A stretch of 64,000 nt of DNA, from the NCBI RefSeq assembly GCF_018130505.1, contig NZ_JAFCKH010000005.1, positions 310,001 through 374,000 on the forward strand, in the 5' to 3' direction. Each line of letters starts with the position of its first letter. The first letter of the stretch is position 1. Both the position numbers and the translations under genes were made by a program. The notes under the pieces are model-generated. The model made no database searches and was not told the origin of the DNA. It was given only the letters and a program-made list of their open reading frames with translations. Source of the stretch: Bradyrhizobium tropiciagri (GTDB taxonomy: Bacteria; Pseudomonadota; Alphaproteobacteria; Rhizobiales; Xanthobacteraceae). Below, piece by piece: positions 1-7,543 of this stretch.

Positions 1-1
1 C

Positions 2-1078
2 CATGGCGGGCGCGCCGTGCTCGCGGCGATGTTTGACGCACTAAGCAGGTTCGACAATGTCCGCGCCGCCGAGCCCGGCGAGTTTACGCGGCGCGGCTTC
101 GAGAACGGCAAGCTCGACCTGACTGAGGCCGAGGGTCTTGACGATCTCATCCACGCCGACACCGACCGCCAGCGGCGCCAGGCGCTGCGACAGTTGAAGG
201 GTTTGCTCGGCGACCGCGCCCGGGATTGGCGCGAGCGGATCATCGCGGCATCGGCGCTGATCGAGGCGGGCATCGATTTCTCCGACGAGGGCGACGTGCC
301 CGCCGAACTGATCGCGCCGGCACTGGAACGGATCAGGGCGCTCCGCGACGAGATTCAAACTGTCCTTGCGGCACAAGGACATGGCGAACGGCTGCGTGAT
401 GGCTTGGTGGTCGCGATCGCGGGCCCGCCGAATGTCGGCAAGTCGACCCTGATCAACCAGATGGCCCGCCGCGAGGTCGCGATCGTCTCGCCGCATGCCG
501 GCACCACCCGTGACGTCATTGAGGTGCAGCTCGATCTCGACGGCTATCCCTTGACGGTGATCGACACCGCCGGCATCCGCGAGACCGAGGATCCTGTGGA
601 GCAGGAGGGTGTCCGGAGGGCTCGCGCCCGGGCCTCGGAGGCTGACCTGGTGCTGTGGCTAGCCGATAGCGCCGATGGCGGGGCTGAGCATGAAGGTTCG
701 ACACCTGTTTGGATGGTGCGGAACAAGATCGACCTCGAAAGTCGGCCATTGGCGGAGCCGGGCGAAGGAACTCGCGAGTTCCGAATTTCAGCCTCCCGGG
801 GCGACGGGCTGCCCGAGCTGATCGCAGGCTTGGTCGGGTTTGCGCACGATTACTTCCAGGCCGGCGAGGGCGGGTTGATCACGCGGGTGCGGCAACGCGA
901 TTTGCTGCAGCAGACGGCTGATGCGCTGACCCGCAGCATCGACATCGTCGGACAAGGTGAGGAACTCGCCGCGGAGGAACTCCGAGCAGCAGCACTCTCA
1001 CTTGGTCGTCTGCTCGGGCGGGTAGATGTTGAGGACATCCTCGACGTTATCTTCCGGGAGTTCTGCGTCGGGAAGTAG
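2..1078 (+). CDS. mnmE: tRNA uridine-5-carboxymethylaminomethyl modification GTPase MnmE (5' end outside window)
   Basis: Partial gene: the frame is open from base 2 and the true start lies to the left. MnmE works with MnmG to install the cmnm5 group on wobble uridine 34 of certain tRNAs. The embedded G domain is intact: P-loop GPPNVGKST at 422-448, switch DTAG from 563, and NKID at 722-733. The C-terminus ends in the family signature FREFCVGK, whose Cys is needed for modification. The remaining N-terminal part ([20 protein letters not shown]) is the typical tetrahydrofolate-binding/helical region. It is followed after 231 bp, containing three parS sites, by its partner mnmG, the standard origin-proximal order in alphaproteobacteria. 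Identity is certain. Confidence 0.97.
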   Translation, partial: HGGRAVLAAMFDALSRFDNVRAAEPGEFTRRGFENGKLDLTEAEGLDDLIHADTDRQRRQALRQLKGLLGDRARDWRERIIAASALIEAGIDFSDEGDVPAELIAPALERIRALRDEIQTVLAAQGHGERLRDGLVVAIAGPPNVGKSTLINQMARREVAIVSPHAGTTRDVIEVQLDLDGYPLTVIDTAGIRETEDPVEQEGVRRARARASEADLVLWLADSADGGAEHEGSTPVWMVRNKIDLESRPLAEPGEGTREFRISASRGDGLPELIAGLVGFAHDYFQAGEGGLITRVRQRDLLQQTADALTRSIDIVGQGEELAAEELRAAALSLGRLLGRVDVEDILDVIFREFCVGK

Positions 1079-1137
1079 GGCTACTTTGCACGGGTTGTTC
1101 TGCGGAAAATGGAGGCCGACGGGGATCGGCGCATTCC

Positions 1138-1153
1138 TGTTTCACGTGAAACA
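1138..1153. promoter_or_regulatory. parS: parS centromere site 1 (perfect 16-bp consensus)
   Basis: TGTTTCACGTGAAACA is an exact match to the bacterial chromosomal parS consensus bound by ParB. It lies in the mnmE-mnmG gap, about 3.9 kb from parB. Confidence 0.96.
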
Positions 1154-1175
1154 ACGCTCCGCGGGATCGAACCCT

Positions 1176-1191
1176 GTTTTCACGTGAAACG
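1176..1191. promoter_or_regulatory. parS: parS site 2 (intact core, diverged ends)
   Basis: The core TTTCACGTGAAAC is intact while the outer bases differ from consensus (GTTTTCACGTGAAACG). It is 38 bp (centre to centre) from site 1. Confidence 0.88.
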
Positions 1192-1212
1192 AAGTTCGGC
1201 GCGTGTGGTGTT

Positions 1213-1228
1213 TGTTTCACGTGAAACG
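1213..1228. promoter_or_regulatory. parS: parS site 3 (one mismatch at the end)
   Basis: TGTTTCACGTGAAACG differs from consensus only in the last base. Sites 1-3 are spaced 38 and 37 bp centre to centre, about 3.5 helical turns each. Confidence 0.93.
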
Positions 1229-1309
1229 GGCACCCCATATTGGGACCCGGCGCGTGGTGCCCTCAACTTCGTTCTTTCGGCAATCATCACTCCGCGATAG
1301 AAGTCCGCC

Positions 1310-3193
1310 ATGAACTCCCGGGCAGACACATTTGACGTCATCGTCATCGGCGGCGGCCATGCCGGCTGTGAGGCCGCGAGCGCGGCTGCCCGGATGGGCG
1401 CGAAGACGGCGCTGGTGACCCATCGTTTTGCGACCATCGGTGCAATGTCCTGCAATCCCGCCATCGGTGGTCTGGGCAAGGGCCATCTGGTGCGCGAGGT
1501 CGATGCCCTCGATGGTCTGATGGGCCGGGTCGCCGACGCCGGCGGCATCCAGTTCCGGATGCTCAACCGCCGGAAGGGTCCGGCAGTCCGCGGTCCGCGG
1601 GCCCAGGCTGACCGCAAGCTCTATGCCGCGGCGATGCAGGCCGCGATCACCGAGACCGAGAACCTGAGTGTGGTCGAAGGCGAGGCGGACGAGCTCATCG
1701 TCGATGACGGCCAGGTGACCGGCATTCGCTTGGGTGATGGCCGTGCTTTCTCCGCCGGGGCCGTCGTCATCACCACCGGCACCTTTCTGCGCGGCCTGAT
1801 TCACCTCGGTGAGAGGAACTGGCCGGCTGGCCGGGTCGGCGAGGCTCCCGCGATGGGGCTTTCCGCCTCCTTCGAGCGGGCGGGCTTTACGCTGGGTCGG
1901 CTGAAGACCGGTACGCCGCCGCGCCTGGACGGCACCACGATCGACTGGTCCGCGGTTGAAATGCAGCCCGGAGACGATCCACCGGAGCCGTTTTCGGTGA
2001 TGACCGACCGGATCACGACCCCGCAGATCCAGTGCGGCATCACGCGGACCACGCCGGCGACCCATGAGGTGATCCGGGCCAATGTACATCGCTCGCCGAT
2101 GTATTCCGGCCAGATCAAGAGCACCGGCCCGCGTTATTGCCCGTCGATCGAGGACAAGATCGTCCGCTTCGGCGACCGCGACGGCCACCAGATATTCCTT
2201 GAGCCTGAAGGGCTCGACGACACCACGGTCTATCCCAACGGCATCTCGACCTCGCTGCCGGAGGAGGTCCAGCTCGCGATCCTCGCCAGCATCCCAGGTT
2301 TGGAGCGGGTGAAGATGGTCCGGCCGGGCTACGCGATCGAATATGACCACGTCGATCCGCGGGAGCTGGATCCGACCCTGCAGACCAAGCGCCTGCGCGG
2401 CCTTTTCCTGGCCGGACAGATCAATGGCACCACAGGCTACGAGGAGGCGGCGGGGCAGGGTATTGTGGCCGGGCTCAATGCGGCGCTCGCCGCCGGCAAC
2501 GCGGATCCGATCGTATTCGACCGCGCCGACGGCTATCTCGGCGTAATGATCGACGATCTCGTGACCCGCGGGATCACCGAACCCTATCGGATGTTCACTT
2601 CGCGCGCCGAATACCGGCTGACGCTGCGCGCCGACAATGCCGATCAGCGGTTGACCGATAAGGGCATCGCGCTCGGATGCGTCGGTGCAGCCCGCGCGGA
2701 CCGCCACCAGGCCAAGATGGCGGCGCTGGACGCGGCACGGGCGCTCGCAAAGTCGCTGTCGATCACCCCGAATGAAGCCGCCAGGCACGGCCTGTCGCTC
2801 AATCGCGACGGCCACCGCCGCTCGGCCTTCGAGCTGCTGGCCTATCCGGACATCGAGTGGCCGGCCGTCCAGGCGATCTGGCCGGAGCTGTCGGCCATTG
2901 ACCCCGCGATCGCCGTGCATCTCGAAATCGACGCCAAGTACGACGTCTACCTGAAGCGCCAGACCGCCGACGTCGACGCGTTCCGCCGCGACGAAAGCCT
3001 GGTGCTGGCCGATGTCGACTATGCCGACGTTCCCGGGCTCTCCAACGAGGCGCGCGCCAAGCTACAGAAGGCACAGCCACGAACAGTCGGGCAGGCGGGT
3101 CGGATCGACGGAATGACGCCCGCGGCGTTGGGAATCCTGGCCGCCTACCTGCGGCGCGAGGCACGACGGAAGACGGCGAAGGCCACAGCCTGA
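1310..3193 (+). CDS. mnmG: tRNA uridine-5-carboxymethylaminomethyl modification FAD enzyme MnmG (GidA)
   Basis: FAD-dependent partner of MnmE for wobble-U34 modification. It is 627 residues, close to the usual ~630. The N-terminal dinucleotide-binding motif [10 protein letters not shown] is at residues 14-23, followed by [20 protein letters not shown], a signature of the family. The later motif [13 protein letters not shown] and the C-terminal helical domain ([17 protein letters not shown]) are also present. The start ATG at 1310 gives the expected N-terminus directly before the Rossmann fold. The gene is bracketed by parS sites on both sides and lies between mnmE and rsmG. Confidence 0.98.
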   Translation: MNSRADTFDVIVIGGGHAGCEAASAAARMGAKTALVTHRFATIGAMSCNPAIGGLGKGHLVREVDALDGLMGRVADAGGIQFRMLNRRKGPAVRGPRAQADRKLYAAAMQAAITETENLSVVEGEADELIVDDGQVTGIRLGDGRAFSAGAVVITTGTFLRGLIHLGERNWPAGRVGEAPAMGLSASFERAGFTLGRLKTGTPPRLDGTTIDWSAVEMQPGDDPPEPFSVMTDRITTPQIQCGITRTTPATHEVIRANVHRSPMYSGQIKSTGPRYCPSIEDKIVRFGDRDGHQIFLEPEGLDDTTVYPNGISTSLPEEVQLAILASIPGLERVKMVRPGYAIEYDHVDPRELDPTLQTKRLRGLFLAGQINGTTGYEEAAGQGIVAGLNAALAAGNADPIVFDRADGYLGVMIDDLVTRGITEPYRMFTSRAEYRLTLRADNADQRLTDKGIALGCVGAARADRHQAKMAALDAARALAKSLSITPNEAARHGLSLNRDGHRRSAFELLAYPDIEWPAVQAIWPELSAIDPAIAVHLEIDAKYDVYLKRQTADVDAFRRDESLVLADVDYADVPGLSNEARAKLQKAQPRTVGQAGRIDGMTPAALGILAAYLRREARRKTAKATA

Positions 3194-3209
3194 CGTTTCA
3201 CGTGAAACG
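3194..3209. promoter_or_regulatory. parS: parS site 4
   Basis: CGTTTCACGTGAAACG has a perfect 14-bp core; only the outermost bases differ from consensus. It starts immediately after the mnmG stop codon, in the mnmG-rsmG gap. Confidence 0.93.
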
Positions 3210-3337
3210 GCGTAGGATTGGTTGGATTCGCCGCGTGCGACGGAAGCAACGAAGCAATCCACTATTTCCGCACCGAGCCGCGTTGGATTGCTGTGTGCCA
3301 CAACCACAGCGATAGCCACCAATCTGCGTCCGAGAAC

Positions 3338-4003
3338 ATGACTCCAGCCCCGCAATCCGCCCAGCTCAGCGTCAGCGCCCACGACAGGGCGGAGGGACTC
3401 GCCCTCACCCCCGTTTCACATGAAACGGAAGCGCGCCTCGATCGCTACGTTGCACTCCTGCTGGCGTGGCAGGCCAAGACCAATCTCGTGGCGCCATCGA
3501 CGCTGCCGACACTCTGGACCCGACACATCTCCGATTCGCTCCAGCTTCTGAGCCTGGCGCCGTTAGCGAAGTCGTGGGTCGATCTCGGCAGCGGCGGCGG
3601 CTTTCCCGGCGTCGTGCTGGCCTGCGCGCTCGCCGAGACGCCGGAGGCGCAGGTCCATCTGGTCGAGCGCATCGCAAAGAAGGCCGCATTCCTGCGCGAA
3701 GCGATTCGGGTGACGGGCTCGCCGGGGACAGTGCATCTCGCTGACATCGGGGATACTGTGGATAGAATCGCGGGCCCGATCGATTGCGTCACCGCGCGGG
3801 CGCTGGCTCCGTTACATCAACTCATCGGCTTCGCGGAGCCGTGGGTCAAAAAGGGCGCCAAGGCGCTGTTTTTAAAGGGTCAAGATGTAGAGGCCGAATT
3901 GACCGAGGCCACTAAATATTGGAAAATCGAGCCGAAGCTACATTCCAGCCGAACCGGCGGACATGGCTGGATCGTCGAACTCGGGTCAATCGAGCGGCGC
4001 TAG
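3338..4003 (+). CDS. rsmG: 16S rRNA (guanine527-N7)-methyltransferase RsmG (GidB)
   Basis: SAM-dependent methyltransferase for G527 of 16S rRNA. The chosen start ATG at 3338 gives 221 residues, near the usual 205-220; the frame is open further upstream to 3218 but that part resembles no RsmG. Motif I, VDLGSGGGFPGVVLA, is intact, and LLLAWQAKTNLV and RALAPLHQLI are typical of the family. Near the N-terminus the residues VSHET are encoded by a parS-like sequence with one core change (3412-3427). parA starts 31 bp downstream. Loss of RsmG is known in other bacteria to give low-level streptomycin resistance. Confidence 0.96.
   Translation: MTPAPQSAQLSVSAHDRAEGLALTPVSHETEARLDRYVALLLAWQAKTNLVAPSTLPTLWTRHISDSLQLLSLAPLAKSWVDLGSGGGFPGVVLACALAETPEAQVHLVERIAKKAAFLREAIRVTGSPGTVHLADIGDTVDRIAGPIDCVTARALAPLHQLIGFAEPWVKKGAKALFLKGQDVEAELTEATKYWKIEPKLHSSRTGGHGWIVELGSIERR
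3412..3427. promoter_or_regulatory. Degenerate parS inside rsmG (core CACATG)
   Basis: CGTTTCACATGAAACG equals site 4 except for one G-to-A change in the central CACGTG. It is read as VSHET in RsmG. ParB binding to a changed core is usually weak, so I treat this as a decayed or low-affinity site. Confidence 0.6.
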
Positions 4004-4034
4004 GGGACTCCGCAGCAGCAAATGGTATTTTGGT

Positions 4035-4886
4035 ATGACTGTGATGGACGAGGTTTATCAAGAGGATAGGGCGCCTTCGGCGCCGGGCCATCCGCGCATC
4101 CTGTCGCTCGCCAACCAGAAGGGTGGTGTCGGCAAGACCACCACAGCGATCAATCTTGGCACCGCACTCGCCGCGATTGGGGAGCGGGTCCTGATCGTCG
4201 ACCTCGATCCCCAGGGCAACGCCTCGACCGGCCTCGGCATCGACCGCCGCAACCGCAGCTGCTCGACCTATGACGTCCTGATCGGCGAGGCGCCGCTGCG
4301 CGATGCGGTCGTTGCGACCGCCGTGCCACGGCTGCACATCGCGGCTTCGACCATGGATCTCTCCGGCCTCGAGCTCGAGCTCGGCACCACGCCCGGCCGC
4401 GCGTTCAAATTGCGCGATGCGATCGCCGGGCTGAACAACAACGTCTCGCCCGACAACGACTACACCTATGTGCTGATCGACTGCCCGCCTTCGCTCAACC
4501 TGCTGACCGTGAATGCGATGGCGGCGTCGGATGCGATCCTGGTGCCGCTGCAATGCGAGTTCTTCGCGCTCGAAGGTCTGTCGCAACTGTTGCAGACCGT
4601 GGAGCAGGTGCGTTCGACGCTCAATCCGAGCCTGTCGATCCACGGCATCGTGCTGACCATGTTCGATTCGCGCAACAACCTCTCCAACCAGGTCGTCGCC
4701 GACGTGCGCCAGTTCATGGGCGACAAGGTCTACGACACCATGATCCCGCGCAACGTGCGCATCTCGGAGGCGCCGTCCTACGGCAAGCCGGTGCTGGTCT
4801 ACGATCTCAAATGCGCCGGCAGCGAAGCCTATCTGAAGCTCGCCACCGAAGTGATCCAGCGTGAGCGCGAGCTGCGCACGCATTGA
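4035..4886 (+). CDS. parA: Chromosome partitioning ATPase ParA (Soj)
   Basis: ParA moves ParB-parS complexes during segregation. From ATG 4035 it is 283 residues. The deviant Walker A motif KGGVGKTT is at about residues 29-36, followed by VLIVDLDPQGNASTGLGI (Walker A' region), DCPPSLNLLT (Walker B) and RNVRISEAPSYGKPV near the C-terminus. An upstream in-frame ATG at 3963 overlaps rsmG and adds residues unlike ParA; a second ATG lies at 4044. It is followed by parB after 144 bp that contain a structured repeat. Confidence 0.97.
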   Translation: MTVMDEVYQEDRAPSAPGHPRILSLANQKGGVGKTTTAINLGTALAAIGERVLIVDLDPQGNASTGLGIDRRNRSCSTYDVLIGEAPLRDAVVATAVPRLHIAASTMDLSGLELELGTTPGRAFKLRDAIAGLNNNVSPDNDYTYVLIDCPPSLNLLTVNAMAASDAILVPLQCEFFALEGLSQLLQTVEQVRSTLNPSLSIHGIVLTMFDSRNNLSNQVVADVRQFMGDKVYDTMIPRNVRISEAPSYGKPVLVYDLKCAGSEAYLKLATEVIQRERELRTH

Positions 4887-4892
4887 CGATGC

Positions 4893-4975
4893 GTAGGATG
4901 GGTGCAGCGCTGCGATACCCATCCCGGCATCTCGCAAAGAGAGCGATGGGTTTCGCTGCGCTCTACCCATCCTAC
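4893..4975. repeat. GTAG/CTAC-type palindromic repeat between parA and parB (GGATGGGT subfamily)
   Basis: Starts GTAGGATGGGT and ends ACCCATCCTAC, so the whole element is an imperfect palindrome. Each arm is also its own hairpin: GGATGGGT at 4896-4903 pairs with ACCCATCC at 4917-4924, and GATGGGT at 4945-4951 pairs with ACCCATC at 4965-4971. In the parAB transcript these folds exclude the long one. Related elements with other stem sequences are at 31063, 43064, 45138, 49090 and 52480. Confidence 0.85.
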
Positions 4976-5030
4976 AATCTTGAAATTCAAGTCCGGAGTA
5001 CTGCGCGTGAATCCAAGGGAGCTCGCAACA

Positions 5031-5918
5031 ATGGCCGATGAAGCGCGTTCGCGACTGGGGCGCGGGCTGGCAAGCCTGATCGGAGATGTCGGCGGCGAGG
5101 CCGCGCATGTCGAACGCCCGCGCAACCAGCGCAAGGTGCCGATCGAATTCCTCAAGGCCAATCCACGCAATCCGCGGCGCACCTTTGCCGATGCCGAACT
5201 CGGCGAACTCGCCGACTCGATCAAGCAGCGCGGCGTGATCCAGCCGATCGTGGTCCGCGCCATCAAGGGCGTGCAGGACCGCTACGAGATCATCGCCGGC
5301 GAGCGGCGCTGGCGCGCCTCGCAGCTCGCCGGCCTGCATGAAGTGCCGATCGTGCCGGTCGAGGTCAGCGATTCCGACGCGCTCGAGATCATGATCATCG
5401 AGAACGTCCAGCGCGAAGACCTCAACGCGATGGAGGAGGCGCAGGGCTATCACGCGCTCGCCGACGAGTTCAAACGCAGCCAGGAAGAGATTGCCAAGAT
5501 CGTCGGCAAGAGCCGCAGCCATGTCGCCAACATGATGCGGCTGACCAGGCTGCCGAACGAGGTGCAGGCGCTGATCGCCAAGGGCGATCTCTCCGCCGGC
5601 CACGCCCGCGCGCTGATCGGCGTGCCCGATCCGCTCACCGCGGCGAAGCGCATCGTCGCCGAAGGCCTCAACGTCCGCCAGGCCGAGGCGCTGGCACATG
5701 AGGAGGGCGTGCCGGAGCGCAAGCCGCAGAAGCCGCGCGCGAGTGCCGCGGCCAAGGTCGCCAAGGATGCCGACACGCTGGCGCTGGAGAAGCGCGTCAG
5801 CGATGCGCTCGGCCTTGCCGTCACCGTCAGCCATCGCGACCCCGGCGGCAGCGTCCAGATCAGCTACCGCAACCTCGAGCAGCTCGACGAGGTGATGCGG
5901 CGGCTGGAAGGCGGTTAG
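5031..5918 (+). CDS. parB: Chromosome partitioning protein ParB (Spo0J), parS-binding CTPase
   Basis: ParB binds parS, spreads as a CTP-dependent clamp and forms the segregation complex moved by ParA. ATG 5031 gives 295 residues, with N-terminal RLGRGLASLIGD (ParA-interacting motif) at about 8-19, the CTP-binding motif GERRWRA at 90-96 within IIAGERRWRASQLAGL, a helix-turn-helix around SQEEIAKIVGKSRSHVANMM, and a C-terminal dimerisation region ending in RNLEQLDEVMRRLEGG. The frame is open upstream to 4902 but only through the palindromic repeat. AGGGAG lies upstream of the chosen start. Its likely targets are the parS sites at 1138-1228 and 3194. Confidence 0.97.
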   Translation: MADEARSRLGRGLASLIGDVGGEAAHVERPRNQRKVPIEFLKANPRNPRRTFADAELGELADSIKQRGVIQPIVVRAIKGVQDRYEIIAGERRWRASQLAGLHEVPIVPVEVSDSDALEIMIIENVQREDLNAMEEAQGYHALADEFKRSQEEIAKIVGKSRSHVANMMRLTRLPNEVQALIAKGDLSAGHARALIGVPDPLTAAKRIVAEGLNVRQAEALAHEEGVPERKPQKPRASAAAKVAKDADTLALEKRVSDALGLAVTVSHRDPGGSVQISYRNLEQLDEVMRRLEGG

Positions 5919-5954
5919 TCCTCCCAGTCTTTCCCCTCGTCATTGCGAGCGAAC

Positions 5955-6983
5955 CTATCCCCGCCGCTTGGCGTTCGCCGCGATCGAGAGCAGCGCGCGC
6001 TGCCCGATCACTGCCGCCAGCGAGGCCTGCTTGCGCATGTCGAGCGCTGCGGTCGCGAGCTGTTCGATGATCGCCACCAGCCGCGGCGGGCTGAAATTGC
6101 GCAGCGCGATTTCGACGGCGGGTTTGCGCGAGAAGTGCAGCCGCGGGAAGCCGCCCTCGAGCACGGCCGAGGCCGGCGTGCCTTCCGCGATCGCGAGTGC
6201 AGATTTGTGCAGCCATGCCGCCTGGCGCTGCGCGGCGGAGATGATCACGCCGGGATAGGTGCCGGCGACCATCGCCTTGGAAAACTCGCTCTCCACCAGC
6301 GCGGCATTGCCGGCAAAGGCGCCGTCGACGATCGGATCGAGCTTCAGCTCGGATGCGTCGGAGACCACGGTCATCACATCGTCGAGCGTGATCTCGCCCT
6401 TGCCGTGCGCGAACAGCGCGAGCTTGCGCAGTTCGTTGCGCGAGGCCTGGCGGTCGCCGCCGAGCAGTGACATCAGCACCGCGCGCGCATCCTGCGCCAG
6501 CCGCAGGTTGGAGATGCGCAGCTCGTCCTCGATCAGTTTTGTCAGATCGCGCTCGGTGTCCGGATAGCAGGCGATCGCCACCGCATTCTTCGCGCGCTCG
6601 CAGACCTTGCGCAGCGGCGACTCGGCGCGCAGCTCGCCGGCCTCGATCACGATGCGGCAATCCTTCAGCGCCGTCTCGGCCAGCGTCTCGACGCCGCTGG
6701 AGAAATTGCGCGAGCCGGCGCGGACGCGAATGGCGCGGCGGCCGCCGAACAGCGGCACCGTCATCGCTTCGTCGACCAGGCGCGAGGGTTCGGCGGCGAG
6801 CTCGTCGCCGTCGAGGCGCACCAGCGAGAACGGATCGTTGGGATCGTCGACCGCCGAAGCCATCAGCGCATCGGCGCGCTCGCGCACGAGGCCGGCGTCC
6901 GGGCCGTAGAGCAGGATGATCGGGCGGCCGGCGTCGGGCCGGGCAAGGAAGCTATCGATCTCTTTTCCGCGAAGCGCGACCAA
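5955..6983 (-). CDS. holA: DNA polymerase III subunit delta HolA
   Basis: Clamp-loader delta subunit, which opens the sliding clamp during replication. It is 342 residues, the usual size. Family features are the N-terminal ILLYGPDAGLVRERAD, the central NSLG-like block with LLGGDRQASRNELRKLALF and the C-terminal helical collar (WLHKSALAI, ALDMRKQASL). It is the last gene of the minus-strand run leuS-lptE-holA, starting 8 bp downstream of lptE's stop, and converges on parB with a 36-bp gap. Confidence 0.95.
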   Translation of the reverse strand: MVALRGKEIDSFLARPDAGRPIILLYGPDAGLVRERADALMASAVDDPNDPFSLVRLDGDELAAEPSRLVDEAMTVPLFGGRRAIRVRAGSRNFSSGVETLAETALKDCRIVIEAGELRAESPLRKVCERAKNAVAIACYPDTERDLTKLIEDELRISNLRLAQDARAVLMSLLGGDRQASRNELRKLALFAHGKGEITLDDVMTVVSDASELKLDPIVDGAFAGNAALVESEFSKAMVAGTYPGVIISAAQRQAAWLHKSALAIAEGTPASAVLEGGFPRLHFSRKPAVEIALRNFSPPRLVAIIEQLATAALDMRKQASLAAVIGQRALLSIAANAKRRG

Positions 6984-6991
6984 TGCGGTGA

Positions 6992-7543
6992 TCAGGTCCC
7001 GGTGGCGAAGAACGAGGCCAGCCGGGTCTGGATGTTGTCGGCAATCTCCTGCGCGGCGCGGTCCTCGGCGTCGCGGAAGGCGCGGGTGCGGGCGAAGCGC
7101 TGGTAGGAGCCCGGCATGTCGTAGGACACGCGCGAGAAGGTGGTGCCGGTCATCACCGACTTGTTGGAGGCGATCTCGATCAGGTTGAACTGCGCGTCGA
7201 TCGAGTAGTTTTCGCTGGTCGGCAGTGCGGTGTTCGGGTCGATCATCAGCGAGGAACGGCCAGAGTTGAACCGCAGCACCAGCTTGTGGGTCGGCGGCAT
7301 GCCGGTGGCGGTGCCGTAAAGCTTGAAGGCGAGCGCGTTGCGGATCTCGACGCCGACGCGGGCCTCGCGCGAGGCGTTCGGCTTGTCGACCGGCGGGAGC
7401 TCGACACCCATCAGCTTTTCGCGCAGGGCAGGCGTGCCGTCGGTGCGCTCGGCATACATCGGCTGGAAGCAGCCGGCCGTCAGCGCAGCCAAGGCGGCGA
7501 CGGCTACGAGCCGGGCAGCGATCCTGATCCTAGCCAACGACAT
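6992..7543 (-). CDS. lptE: LPS-assembly lipoprotein LptE
   Basis: Outer-membrane lipoprotein that plugs the LptD barrel and helps insert lipopolysaccharide. It is 183 residues with a signal peptide and lipobox LTAGC (Cys about residue 24), then FQPMYAE, typical of alphaproteobacterial LptE/RlpB, and a region rich in Asn/Ser-containing strands. The ATG overlaps the 3' end of leuS by 14 bp, so translational coupling is likely. leuS-lptE-holA is a conserved arrangement. Confidence 0.92.
   Translation of the reverse strand: MSLARIRIAARLVAVAALAALTAGCFQPMYAERTDGTPALREKLMGVELPPVDKPNASREARVGVEIRNALAFKLYGTATGMPPTHKLVLRFNSGRSSLMIDPNTALPTSENYSIDAQFNLIEIASNKSVMTGTTFSRVSYDMPGSYQRFARTRAFRDAEDRAAQEIADNIQTRLASFFATGT

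Noticed and set aside
1047-1300. Short ORFs with repeated FHVKQ or VSRET peptides around the parS cluster
   Set aside because: These peptides are simply the translation of TTTCACGTGAAAC in different frames; they are signs of parS, not of proteins.
3757-3766. TGTGGATAGA, one base from a DnaA box
   Set aside because: Single copy inside rsmG, no cluster or AT-rich unwinding region; the replication origin is not visible in this window.
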